Origin: JAUWKC01 sp035527845
GTDB taxonomy: Bacteria > Planctomycetota > Phycisphaerae > Sedimentisphaerales > Anaerobacaceae
Assembly: GCA_035527845.1 (NCBI GenBank)
Contig: DATKZT010000020.1
Coordinates: 30,192-94,191, forward strand
Direction of reading: 5' to 3'
Length of the DNA: 64,000 bases
The translations under genes and the position numbers were made by a program. Of this stretch, positions 1-7,986 are shown one piece after another (the stretch's first letter is position 1; every line of letters begins with the position of its first letter). A model generated the notes under the pieces. It was not told the DNA's origin and made no database searches. It was given only the letters and a program-made list of their open reading frames with translations.

Positions 1-763
1 CTATTACCACTTTCGGTCCGGCGACGACGCCGCCGGCGGAGCCGAGGGCCTTGCTCATTGTGGCGACGATGATGTCTATATCTTCGAGCACCCCGACCTG
101 TTCGGCAAGGCCGGCGCCGGTCTGGCCGAGACAGCCCAGCGCATGTGCTTCATCCACCATCAGCAATGCACCGTATTTATTCTTTAACTCAACCAGGGTT
201 TTCAGGTCCGCGGCGTCGCCGTCCATCGAGAAGATGCTCTCGGTAATTATGAACTTTCGCCGGTCGGGCTCGCCTGCGAGCAGCTTTTCGAGGCGGTCCG
301 GATTCTCCCTTCGATAGGTTCTAAAGTCCGCGGGGCCGGCTTTTGCCGCATCTATTATCGAGGCGTGGTCGAGCTTGTCGAGCAGCAGCAGGTCGCCCTT
401 AGAGGGCAGGGTCTTAATCAGGGCGTCGTTGGCGGTCCAGCCGGAGGGCAAGACGAGGGCGGCTTCTTTTCGAAATAGGCGGGCGAAGGCCTCCTCCAAC
501 TGGGCGTGTGGTCGCATTGTGCCGCTGATAAGGCGCGATGCGCCGGCGCCGTGGCCGTATTCTTTCAGCGCCTCTGTGACGGCCTGAAGGACATCGGGAT
601 GGTTCGCCAAGCCAAGGTAGTTGTTGCTGCAAAAGAGGATTTTCCCCCGGCCGTCTATGCGGACGGTCGTGCTTTGCGCGGAATCGATACAGACCATGCT
701 ACGCAGGAGGTCGGCCCGAGCGAGGCGTTCCAATTGTTCGGCTATGAAAACAAATTTATCCAT
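1..763 (-). CDS. bioF: 8-amino-7-oxononanoate synthase-like PLP enzyme, 3' end cut by window
   Basis: 254 N-terminal codons are present; the gene runs off the left edge (full family length is about 385 residues). It is an alpha-oxoamine synthase of PLP fold type I. BioF condenses pimeloyl-thioester with L-alanine to make the biotin precursor KAPA in the cytoplasm. Visible signatures are CSNNYLGL (about residues 45-52), the SRLISGT segment (76-82), LDHASIID (131-138), the MVDEAHALG aspartate strand near 202, and the PLP-lysine motif TMSKALGSAGG with Lys238. The ATG lies just after a poly-A run with no clear ribosome-binding site. Glycine C-acetyltransferase (Kbl) and other paralogues share these motifs, so the substrate is inferred. 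It is transcribed divergently from the rhomboid gene. Confidence 0.78.
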   Translation of the reverse strand, partial: MDKFVFIAEQLERLARADLLRSMVCIDSAQSTTVRIDGRGKILFCSNNYLGLANHPDVLQAVTEALKEYGHGAGASRLISGTMRPHAQLEEAFARLFRKEAALVLPSGWTANDALIKTLPSKGDLLLLDKLDHASIIDAAKAGPADFRTYRRENPDRLEKLLAGEPDRRKFIITESIFSMDGDAADLKTLVELKNKYGALLMVDEAHALGCLGQTGAGLAEQVGVLEDIDIIVATMSKALGSAGGVVAGPKVVI

Positions 764-871
764 GGTGCTTTTTTTTTGAACTTCTGACCGAATTTAGGAT
801 ATTATATAGGAGTCTGGTGTGGGCCAGTAGCGATAAATTCCATTAACCTTTGACCGTTTCGGGGCTGCATT

Positions 872-1729
872 ATGGGCCTTTACGACAGAGATTACACGCA
901 GGAAAACTGGCGGACCCAATCACAGTATCGTCCACAGGTGCGGCTGGGCCTTCCGCAGATGACACCGATGGTCAAGAAGCTGTTGATTATCAACATCATG
1001 GTGTCTGCGGTGTCCTTTTTGATAGTGCCGGTGGGTAATTTCATCGTTTACTGGTTTTCGGTTTTTCCCGCCACGGTATGGATGTCATTGCAGCCTTGGC
1101 GGCCGATAACTTACCAATTCCTACATGCGGGTGTGTGGCACATTTTCTGGAATATGTTAATCCTTGTCATGTTCGGCCCGATGCTCGAACGCTTGTGGGG
1201 CAGCAGGAAGTTCCTCACTTTTTATCTCGTCTGCGGTGCGATGGGCGGGCTCTTCTATCCCTTGCTGGTGCTGACGGGGTGGCTTGAAGCGGCGCCTCTG
1301 GTTGGGGCTTCGGGTTCTATACTTGGCATGCTTGCGGCCGGGGCAATCTTGTTCCCGCAGATGAGGGTGTACATATGGGGAATCCTGCCCATCAAGCTGA
1401 TGTTTCTTGCGCTGATTTTGGCGGGCATAAGTATCCTGACGCTGCTGCGGCCAGATCAGCTCTCCAACGCGGGCGGTGAGGCGGCACATCTTGCGGGAAT
1501 GGCGGCGGGGGCGGCTTACGTTTTTTCGGAAAACTGGCGTTCGCGGCTGCGCGTGAAATTTGCGTCGGGGCGTTCGGAAAAGAAGGTGGCCAGACATCGG
1601 GCCCTTGAGCTGGAGTTGGACCGGATTCTGCAGAAGGTGCACGATACGGGGATTCACAGCCTTAGCCGGCAGGAGAAGCGGATTCTCAAAAAGGCGACCG
1701 AAGCGGAGCGGATTCGAAACAAAGTATGA
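872..1729 (+). CDS. Rhomboid family intramembrane serine protease
   Basis: 285 residues, predicted integral membrane serine protease that cleaves transmembrane helices within the bilayer. The protein has about six hydrophobic segments between residues 35 and 215. The rhomboid signatures are in order: HAGVWHIFWN in the second helix, catalytic GASG with Ser147, and EAAHLAG with His206. The last 70 residues are a charged cytosolic tail ending in a short coiled-coil-like stretch. The ATG has no strong Shine-Dalgarno. It is divergent from the bioF-like gene. A second rhomboid with a different tail is encoded at 49.5 kb. Family assignment is firm; the substrate cannot be read from sequence. Confidence 0.9.
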   Translation: MGLYDRDYTQENWRTQSQYRPQVRLGLPQMTPMVKKLLIINIMVSAVSFLIVPVGNFIVYWFSVFPATVWMSLQPWRPITYQFLHAGVWHIFWNMLILVMFGPMLERLWGSRKFLTFYLVCGAMGGLFYPLLVLTGWLEAAPLVGASGSILGMLAAGAILFPQMRVYIWGILPIKLMFLALILAGISILTLLRPDQLSNAGGEAAHLAGMAAGAAYVFSENWRSRLRVKFASGRSEKKVARHRALELELDRILQKVHDTGIHSLSRQEKRILKKATEAERIRNKV

Positions 1730-1952
1730 GGTAGGTTTGGCGGCAGGCTGCGTATGCCGCCGCAAACCATGCCGGACCGTTAACCTGTTACTGTCGCGTT
1801 AATGCCGTTTGACAGAATGTTTGGAAATAAGTGTACGCGGTTGGCCCTGATTCCAGCGCCCTGCCGCAAAAGTAAAAAAAATGTAAAAAACAGGGGCTGG
1901 GGGAATTTTTTGTTTGCCATGCCCCACCCACCGGTTATAATTATCCCCGCAC

Positions 1953-2924
1953 ATGCACACCCAACCAATCAAAGCTCCGTGGGTGAGCGAGGATGACCCA
2001 AAGCCTCTTGGGTTCTGCGCGGAGGCGGGCGGCAAAGTTCCTGTCAAAAGACTGGAACGCTGTGAGCGTGTGGTGGTGGTCGGACTGATTGTAATCTTCC
2101 TGGGCCTGATGCTGCCTGCGCCAATGTTGCGTTCGCCGCTTGCCAATACGCACGAAGAGCTGCTGGCGAAGATTCACGGGCAGGTCGTCAGCGGTCGCTC
2201 GAAGGCGGAAGTTATGAATTGCCTTGCAGGCAGAGAGCGGCGGCTGGTAAAGCAATGGCAGGTAGGCTGGATAGAGACTGTCCCGATAGAGACGGAGTAC
2301 GGAGTGGTGAATCCGGGATTCTTGCCGGCCGGTCATGTGGTGGTGTATGGCTGGCCGGAGCTTCATTTGGGCGAAAAGACGTGGCGCGGGCCGTGGTACT
2401 GTGACGCGAGCGGGGTGGTGCATGCGCTGCCGCGCTCGGACCTGGCGGCAAGCGAGGTGGACTCCGGGGCCGACAGCCTTGAGAGGCTGGTGCGGACGAC
2501 TCGTTTCGGGACTTTCGAGATTCTGCTGGGTGGCATATCGGACATCGGAGAGATCCGAGATATCGAACGGTACGACAGGGACATGGTTGAGAAGTACCTG
2601 ATATTGAAGAAGCTCATGGCCGGCGACGGCGGGTATATGCGCTATGCGATTGAGCACCGGTGTGAAAGTGATAACTGGTTTGCGTGGCTGGACGGGGTGC
2701 TGAGGAGGTCGGTGATTTCGCCTGCGCCGCCGGTTTGCAGTGCGAATAATGCGGATTCGTTCTACGGCATGTGGCGAGAATGGTATGATATGCACGGCGG
2801 CAGGATTGAGTTTACGAACTCATTTCTTTTCGAGCGGGTGCTTCCGGACGCCGGCCTTACGAACGCTCATGGCTCGCGCGAGTATGTTCTGGGCGAGAAA
2901 GGTAAGAGGGAAGAGCCGACATGA
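1953..2924 (+). CDS. Membrane-anchored protein of unknown function
   Basis: 323 residues; I do not recognise the family. One hydrophobic segment (about residues 38-58, VVVVGLIVIFLGLML) suggests a single N-terminal anchor with most of the chain outside the cytosol. The rest is mixed and soluble, with several Trp and Tyr and no catalytic motif I can name. The ATG is uncertain: no Shine-Dalgarno precedes it and a TATAAT-like box lies only about 12 bases upstream, so an internal start or a leaderless transcript is possible. A long open frame on the opposite strand (1941-2795) is rejected because it has no anchor or family features. Confidence 0.6.
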   Translation: MHTQPIKAPWVSEDDPKPLGFCAEAGGKVPVKRLERCERVVVVGLIVIFLGLMLPAPMLRSPLANTHEELLAKIHGQVVSGRSKAEVMNCLAGRERRLVKQWQVGWIETVPIETEYGVVNPGFLPAGHVVVYGWPELHLGEKTWRGPWYCDASGVVHALPRSDLAASEVDSGADSLERLVRTTRFGTFEILLGGISDIGEIRDIERYDRDMVEKYLILKKLMAGDGGYMRYAIEHRCESDNWFAWLDGVLRRSVISPAPPVCSANNADSFYGMWREWYDMHGGRIEFTNSFLFERVLPDAGLTNAHGSREYVLGEKGKREEPT

Positions 2925-3058
2925 TGGGCGGCAGGTAAATTTCAGAGGGTAAATCACAAATTCCCGTTTGACTTTTCGCGCCAATTAAGGTGGAGGTGTC
3001 TGAAATTGTTGCGGGCGGAGAAGGGCTCATAGTGTGCTCCGAAGGCCATAATCTTCGT

Positions 3059-4651
3059 TCAAAAGGCCATCGACTCCGCGAACACATCGGCGAATTCTTC
3101 TTCGTGGGCGATTTCGACGTACCGGATTTTTCGGGCGAGGCGTTGTGCGTGGTCTCGGCATTGGCTGCTGAGAAGCGTCATTTCTGCTCCTGTGCAGGCG
3201 GCATTGCCGACGAAATGTATTCGCTCGGGCGGCACATGAGGCAATAATCCTATGCGGAGCGCACTTTCCCGCCGGATATAGTTTCCAAAGGCGCCGGCCA
3301 AAAGAAGTTTCTGGACGTCAAACTCCTCAATGCCGACTTTTTTTAGCAGGAGCTTGATACCTGCACGTATCGCGCCCTTGGCAAGCTGGACCTGGCGAAT
3401 ATCCGCCTGCGTCAAAACAACATCTTGCCCGCCGCCTTCACGTCCGCAGGCTAACACAAACGCCGGCTGCCCCTCTTGTTCAATAATTCTCGAAAGGATG
3501 GCCGCCGGAACTCTTGTCTCCAGTTTTTCACGCTCGACGAATCTGCCGCTCGAATCAATGATTCCCGACTCCAGCATCACCGCGACCGCATCAATGAGGC
3601 CGGAGCCGCATATCGAACGAGCCGTGCCGCCCCCGATAACGTCCAAGTCCATGTCACCATCATTTTCAATGACACCCTGTATGGCCCCCTGGACGGCCCT
3701 GGTGCCGCAGGTTATTCTCGCCCCTTCGAAGGCGGGACCGGCAGCACAGCTCGCCGCATACAGTTTGCCGCCTGCCGCCAACACGAGTTCGCCGTTCGTG
3801 CCGATGTCCACCGCCAGGGTCGGCGTCTCTGCCGAATCCATGTCGGTCGCGAGCGCCACCGCGGTGGTATCGGAGCCGACGAAGCCGGCGATATTCTCGA
3901 CGGTGTGGACATTGCCCGACGGGTTCATCCGCAGGCCCAGCTCAGGGGGCGAGCAGTCGTGGGCTTGCAGTGAATACGCCTTGTAGGGGGCCTGCCCAAG
4001 CTGTTCGACCGGCAGTTTGAGAAAGATATGATTCATCGTCGTATTGCCGACGACGGACATTTCGTAGATGTCGTTTGGATTTATCGCGGCCTGTTCGCAC
4101 AGCCGGCCAACTAACTCATTTATACAATCCACAATCAGCTTGTGGAGCCGGCGCAGTGTGGTTTCGGTCCGGGCGTAGCTAATCCTGCTGATGACATCAT
4201 CGCCAAATTGCGTCTGGGGGTTGGTTCCGCATTGCGTGCCTTTGACTTGGCCCGTGACCATATCGATTAACTTGGCTACCACGGTGCTCGTGCCAATATC
4301 CAGCGCCAGGCCGAATACGGCGACACCCGAGCCGGCTTTGAGATATTTCCGGAAAATATCAGGCTGGATTTTGGTGGGGGGTGCAATTCCCTCCGCCAGT
4401 ATTTTATGCTCGAACAGTCGCGAGCCGGTGGGAACAGTTACGATCAGGTCGCCTTCGACACGATACTGGCACGCCGGAACCTCGCGCACGTCCGGAGCAA
4501 CTTTAACCAGGCACTTTCCACAGGTGCCTTTGCCGCCGCAGACGGAATTGAGGATTATCCCCGCCCGCCCGGCTGCCTCGATCAGGGTCGCCCCTGCGTG
4601 AATCGAAACCTGCACGTTATCAGGCCTAAAAATTACGCTAAAGTGTCTCAT
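3059..4651 (-). CDS. Ferredoxin-domain ASKHA protein, RACo-like corrinoid-protein activator (DUF4445)
   Basis: 530 residues. Residues 1-75 are a plant-type [2Fe-2S] ferredoxin domain with ligand cysteines C38, C44, C47 and C61. The rest is an actin-like ATPase (ASKHA) domain with phosphate-binding loops LALDIGTSTVV (about 115-125), SVVGNTTMNH and LAVDIGTNGEL. This is the architecture of RACo and RamA-type proteins, which use ATP and electrons to restore cob(I)amide in corrinoid methyltransferase systems. No corrinoid protein or methyltransferase gene is within the window, so the partner is unknown. It is followed downstream on the same strand by nothing obvious. Family confidence is high; the physiological role is inferred. 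Confidence 0.85.
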   Translation of the reverse strand: MRHFSVIFRPDNVQVSIHAGATLIEAAGRAGIILNSVCGGKGTCGKCLVKVAPDVREVPACQYRVEGDLIVTVPTGSRLFEHKILAEGIAPPTKIQPDIFRKYLKAGSGVAVFGLALDIGTSTVVAKLIDMVTGQVKGTQCGTNPQTQFGDDVISRISYARTETTLRRLHKLIVDCINELVGRLCEQAAINPNDIYEMSVVGNTTMNHIFLKLPVEQLGQAPYKAYSLQAHDCSPPELGLRMNPSGNVHTVENIAGFVGSDTTAVALATDMDSAETPTLAVDIGTNGELVLAAGGKLYAASCAAGPAFEGARITCGTRAVQGAIQGVIENDGDMDLDVIGGGTARSICGSGLIDAVAVMLESGIIDSSGRFVEREKLETRVPAAILSRIIEQEGQPAFVLACGREGGGQDVVLTQADIRQVQLAKGAIRAGIKLLLKKVGIEEFDVQKLLLAGAFGNYIRRESALRIGLLPHVPPERIHFVGNAACTGAEMTLLSSQCRDHAQRLARKIRYVEIAHEEEFADVFAESMAF

Positions 4652-4709
4652 TTAAGGCAACTGCATATTGAGCACTCTGTCTCAGGCGGTACGCACGACG
4701 CGTAGCGAG

Positions 4710-4793
4710 CTATCCGCTCTTTTTATGCCGTACTTTCCAGCGGGCCCGTCTCTTCTTGCTGCCGACTTTGCGTCGACGTCTCGGCTTGGCCAT
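4710..4793 (-). CDS. 27-residue Lys/Arg-rich protein, possibly ribosome-associated
   Basis: A very short gene: ATG at 4793-4791, stop TAG at 4712-4710. Fifteen of 27 residues are Lys or Arg (starts MAKPRRRRKVGS, ends RHKKSG). The upstream minus-strand sequence CGGAGAAGTAG then ATG is a good Shine-Dalgarno with correct spacing, the main reason to call it. Its composition resembles the tiny basic ribosomal proteins (bTHX, bS22/bL37 type), but I cannot align it to one, so a ribosomal role is inference. The RACo-like gene downstream on the same strand begins about 60 bases after the stop. Confidence 0.6.
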   Translation of the reverse strand: MAKPRRRRKVGSKKRRARWKVRHKKSG

Positions 4794-4918
4794 CTACTTC
4801 TCCGTAAGACAACTTCAAATTCTGTGCAAAAACACTTCTAAACGGTTTACTTTTGTGGTATTATAAGGAACGGCAGCCAAAATGCAATTTTTTGTTAATC
4901 TCGATTTGCGGTGCAGAA

Positions 4919-5227
4919 ATGATTCAGTGCAATGAGTGCGAGTTGTGTGAAACCGGTCCCAACGGTCGAAGGGTGTTCAAGTGTGATCCGTTTTCCAATA
5001 TCAAAGAGGCGGACTGTCTGGCCAAGTGGCAGCTTATACGGCTTGATATGCTTGTTGCAAGCTATCAGGGCATGCTGCAATGGTATAAGGAGCTGGCCCC
5101 GCTACAGGACAAGATCCTCAAATACATGCGGCGCGAGATCGAGGATATGGAAGAATCGGACAGTTGGAAGCTGGAAGAGGATCAGGACAAGGACCAGGAG
5201 GATCAGCACGACGACCAGGACCTTTAG
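4919..5227 (+). CDS. Small Cys-rich N-terminus / acidic C-terminus protein, unknown
   Basis: 102 residues from the ATG at 4919; a TTG 66 bases upstream would lengthen it but adds no conserved-looking sequence. The N-terminus has clustered cysteines (CNECELCETG, then C near 24 and C near 35), suggesting a small metal-binding knuckle. The middle is helical and the last 25 residues are almost all Asp, Glu, Gln and Lys. The zinc or iron binding is inference. It precedes the ECF sigma operon on the same strand by about 130 bases and could be cotranscribed. I do not recognise the family. Confidence 0.55.
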   Translation: MIQCNECELCETGPNGRRVFKCDPFSNIKEADCLAKWQLIRLDMLVASYQGMLQWYKELAPLQDKILKYMRREIEDMEESDSWKLEEDQDKDQEDQHDDQDL

Positions 5228-5354
5228 GAAGACCTGTCGTGCGGCTTTTGAAGGTGGGGGCAAGCAGGCATGGCAGGCCTGGAGTGGGTCATTTTTTTCA
5301 AAATGAGTGCAATAAGGCATTAGCGAGACCCGTCTTTACTTCTGCAAATAACGG

Positions 5355-5894
5355 ATGGCCATGGGCAGAAACGACGATTTAGGCCGGGTAATAAGGGGTT
5401 GTCAGGCGGGAGAGGCCGGCAGTTTTGAAAACTTAATCGATGCATACGCGAACCGCTGCTACGGTTATTTCTACCGGCTCACCGGGGACAGGGAGGTTTC
5501 TGATGAGCTGCTCAGCGAGCTTTTTGTAAAGCTGGTTCTTAAGATCAGGCAATACCGTGGCGGGGCGTTCGAGACCTGGCTGTTCAGGGTGGCCTCGAAT
5601 GTCTTTCATGATTGGCTGCGGGAAAAACAGCGTCAGAGCAAGCTGCTCGAGGCCGAAAGACATCGGAACCGACCACAGGCAGCCGAGGACGAGCACCCTG
5701 ACATCTATGAGATGGACCGGTTGCAGACAGAGCTTGAGAAGCTGGATACGGACACGAAAGAGGTGATAATGTTGAGGTTTTATTCACAGATGAGCTTCAG
5801 GGAGATGGCGGCGCTGCGCGGCGAGCCGATAGGCACAACGCTGGCAAAGGTCCATCGGGGGCTGAAGAAACTTCGCGAGTTGATGGAGCAATGA
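5355..5894 (+). CDS. ECF-type RNA polymerase sigma factor
   Basis: 179 residues, within the usual ECF length. Region 2 spans about residues 20-95 (YRLTGDREVSDELLSELFVKL and WLFRVASNVFHDWLREK). Region 4 spans about 120-178 (LDTDTKEVIMLRFYSQMSFREMAALRGEPIGTTLAKVHRGLKKLRE), which is the -35 binding helix-turn-helix. A second Met at codon 3 is an alternative start. The next gene begins four bases after the stop and encodes a one-helix membrane protein, which is the usual place for an anti-sigma factor. The stimulus is unknown; the third gene of the operon is exported, which points to an envelope or metal signal. Confidence 0.92.
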   Translation: MAMGRNDDLGRVIRGCQAGEAGSFENLIDAYANRCYGYFYRLTGDREVSDELLSELFVKLVLKIRQYRGGAFETWLFRVASNVFHDWLREKQRQSKLLEAERHRNRPQAAEDEHPDIYEMDRLQTELEKLDTDTKEVIMLRFYSQMSFREMAALRGEPIGTTLAKVHRGLKKLRELMEQ

Positions 5895-5898
5895 TGCG

Positions 5899-6399
5899 AT
5901 GAATACGCAAAAAAATGAAAACCTGAAGGCCTTATTTGAGACACTTGTCGGTCCCCGGGAGGCCGAGCAGGCGGCTGACGATATTCGCCGGGCAGACCGA
6001 ATCCTCAGTGAGCACCCGGCGCCCGGGCCCAGCGAGGAATTGTTGGCGCAGATAAAGACTCAAGTCCGCAGCACTATCGAGAGAACAGGCAGGAGCATTT
6101 TCGGGCCATTGCTGCCGAAGATTGCCGCCGTCGCCGCCGTACTTCTCGTCGGGGCTGTTATTTCCCTGCGTTTGTTTGAGAAAGAACCCGCTCCTGTACC
6201 CCCAACAACCATCCCATGGGAGGTGGATAACCTCGTCGCACAGGATGCGGATCTGGCGGCGTTCTCTGCGGAAATCGAGCAAATCGAATCTGACCTTCTG
6301 GCCCTTCAGCTCGGCGAAAACGGCTCGAACGGACATTTGGACCTTACCGAACTCGAAATAGAACTAATGGAAATCAGTGGTGATTTTTGGAAAGGGTAA
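5899..6399 (+). CDS. Putative anti-sigma factor, single-pass membrane protein
   Basis: 166 residues. Residues 1-70 are soluble and helical (sigma-binding side by analogy), about 71-92 form one transmembrane helix (LLPKIAAVAAVLLVGAVISL), and the rest is an acidic periplasmic segment with helices rich in Glu and Leu. The gene starts four bases after the sigma factor stop and its stop precedes the next ATG by four bases, so the three genes are surely one transcript. I see no HxxxCxxC zinc anti-sigma motif, so this is not a ZAS-type protein; the anti-sigma role rests on position and topology. Confidence 0.65.
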   Translation: MNTQKNENLKALFETLVGPREAEQAADDIRRADRILSEHPAPGPSEELLAQIKTQVRSTIERTGRSIFGPLLPKIAAVAAVLLVGAVISLRLFEKEPAPVPPTTIPWEVDNLVAQDADLAAFSAEIEQIESDLLALQLGENGSNGHLDLTELEIELMEISGDFWKG

Positions 6400-6403
6400 T
6401 GCC

Positions 6404-7312
6404 ATGAAGAAAAATTGCGTCATTGCCTTGGTTTGGGCGATAGCGGCTGCCGCACTGCTTGCGCTGCCGGCAAACTGCGCGGCTCAAGACGCCCGGGACG
6501 AACAGGGGGAGTTTTGGGGCGACACGGAGCAAGGCGAGCGATGGTCTGAGCCGACCGACGAGATGGTCGAGCGGAGTATGAATCGACTCCGGGAGACCGA
6601 TCCGGAAAAGGCCCGGCAACTGGAACAACTTCGTGAGGATGACCCGGAAAGGTTCAAGGCGGAGTTTCGAGAGGTCATGCGAGAGCAGTTCAGACGCAGA
6701 TACCGAGAGGGCACGGAAGCCGGGAGTCCGGCCGAAGGTTCTCGCTTTCGAAGTCGAAGGCCCGCCGAGGGCGAGCGTCCCGGCAAGGCAGGCCGAGGGC
6801 GTCCATCAAGACCCTCGCAGGAGAGGCACCGGGAGTTCCTCGAATGGCTTGGCAAGAATTACCCGGAAGAAGCGACGAAACTGGCAAAACTGAGAGAGCA
6901 GAAGTCGGATGATTACGACGAGAGACTCGGCCTCATGTTGAGAAGGTACCGGCGCGTTTTCGAGGCGGCCAGGGAGCACCCTGAGCTGGCAAAGCTGCTG
7001 AAAGAGGATCTCGAGCTCAAACGAGAGCGCGACCAGCTCCTGCGAAGGATCCGGCGTGCCAAAGACGAAGCTGTCAGAAAGGACCTGAACGCTCAACTGG
7101 AGCAGGTGGTCAGCAAGAGGTTCGATTTGATCGTGCAGCGAAAGCAGATGGAATACGAACAACTGCTCAAGAGGCTCGAAAACCTTAAGAAGCAGGTCGA
7201 AGAAAGCGAAGCCGAGGTGACCAGGTGGAAGGAGCCCGATTTCAAGAATCAGAGCGTCAAGGCCCGCGTCGATGAGCTCCTCAGCGCCAAGGAAGACTTC
7301 AAGTGGGAGTAG
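6404..7312 (+). CDS. Exported, charged coiled-coil protein of the ECF operon
   Basis: 302 residues from ATG 6404, chosen over an upstream ATG at 6377 because GGAAAGGG sits at the right distance and the protein then opens with a clean signal peptide (MKKNCVIALVWAIAAAALL..., cleavage near NCAAQ). The mature protein is extremely rich in Arg, Glu and Lys, with long helical coiled-coil stretches and repeated DPE segments (TDPEKARQLEQLREDDPERFKAEF). It recalls periplasmic helical stress proteins of the CpxP/Spy/ZraP kind only in general character; I see no LTxxQ motif. As the last gene of the sigma operon it may be a sensor or chaperone feeding back on the anti-sigma factor. Confidence 0.6.
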   Translation: MKKNCVIALVWAIAAAALLALPANCAAQDARDEQGEFWGDTEQGERWSEPTDEMVERSMNRLRETDPEKARQLEQLREDDPERFKAEFREVMREQFRRRYREGTEAGSPAEGSRFRSRRPAEGERPGKAGRGRPSRPSQERHREFLEWLGKNYPEEATKLAKLREQKSDDYDERLGLMLRRYRRVFEAAREHPELAKLLKEDLELKRERDQLLRRIRRAKDEAVRKDLNAQLEQVVSKRFDLIVQRKQMEYEQLLKRLENLKKQVEESEAEVTRWKEPDFKNQSVKARVDELLSAKEDFKWE

Positions 7313-7371
7313 AGAATGGTAAAGGATGACTGAGTCCTTGAGTGTCGGTTTTGTCTGACGAGAACCGTCAG

Positions 7372-7415
7372 AGAAGCGAAGCTTTGTGGATAGTCCGCAA
7401 GGCTTCGCTTCTTTT
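7372..7415 (+). terminator. Intrinsic terminator of the ECF sigma operon
   Basis: GAAGCGAAGC at 7373-7382 pairs perfectly with GCTTCGCTTC at 7402-7411 and is followed by TTTT. It lies about 60 bases after the stop of the exported coiled-coil gene. Confidence 0.85.
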
Positions 7416-7437
7416 ACAGAACGGCAGTGGCAATTGA

Positions 7438-7608
7438 AAAGTGATTGTCCGCAATGAGAGACATGCCAGACCGGGGGTTGAGCTTTATAATCTAAGCGAG
7501 GACCTTGCCCAGAAGAACAAACTGGCGGAGGTGCAACCTGAGATGGTAAAGGCGATGCAGGTTAAACCGGAAGCCTGGAAAGAGGAGGTAACTGCCGGAG
7601 TAAAATGA
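7438..7608 (+). pseudogene. C-terminal remnant of a secreted sulfatase
   Basis: An open frame without a start codon, closed by TGA, reads ...GVELYNLSEDLAQKNKLAEV then ...KAMQVKPEAWKEEV and GVK. This is the usual C-terminal signature of arylsulfatase-type enzymes of planctomycetes (ELYNLSEDPAEKNNLA, then a helix ending in W). The upstream frame is closed by a stop at 7435, so only about 56 codons survive. It is most simply the tail of a deleted sulfatase gene. Confidence 0.6.
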
Positions 7609-7816
7609 GCGGCAAGGTAATGCATAAATTTCATCGTCCTGAGCGTCACATAGACCAGTACCGGGTATGCCCGAAATCCCGAACATGATATCCCGGGCGG
7701 ACAGAGCAGATATTGATGAATCCTGGATTAAGAGGCTGTTGAAAATTCTTGGGTGCAGAAACAGGAGATTTCACCGAGTCGGACAAGTTGACGGCTCATT
7801 CCATCGGGAGGAGATC

Positions 7817-7942
7817 ATGTTTAGGAAACTGCTGTGTTTGATAATCTTTACCCGCTTCCTGCGGGACTTTGTAAGAATAAAATTCCTGGGGGTTACACAC
7901 GACCGCACATATTCTAACCTCTTGGAGGAGGCTGCCGTTTAA
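7817..7942 (+). pseudogene. Signal-peptide remnant of a decayed secreted protein gene
   Basis: A GGGAGGAG ribosome-binding site precedes an ATG whose product begins MFRKLLCLIIF, like signal peptides of planctomycete secreted enzymes. After about 12 residues the hydrophobic core breaks down into charged sequence and the frame stops after 41 codons. I read it as the 5' end of a broken gene; a real 41-residue peptide cannot be excluded. Confidence 0.4.
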
Positions 7943-7986
7943 TAGTCTGCGGCGATCATTTAGTATTTGGTGCGAAAGGAGACGAG

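Larger units (their letters stand above)
7313..7986. other. Intergenic region with gene debris
   Basis: This 674-base gap holds a terminator at 7372-7415 and two broken gene pieces (sulfatase tail 7438-7608, signal peptide 7817-7942). Otherwise I see only the AAAGGAGACGAG ribosome-binding site of the next gene. Confidence 0.7.

Noticed and set aside
1941..2795. 284-codon minus-strand frame opposite the 323-residue membrane-anchored protein
   Set aside because: The plus frame has a plausible transmembrane anchor; the minus frame is rich in His, Arg and Pro, typical of spurious antisense frames.
7667..7942. 91-codon frame from 7667
   Set aside because: No ribosome-binding site at 7667; only the internal MFRKLL start at 7817 is supported, as a remnant.
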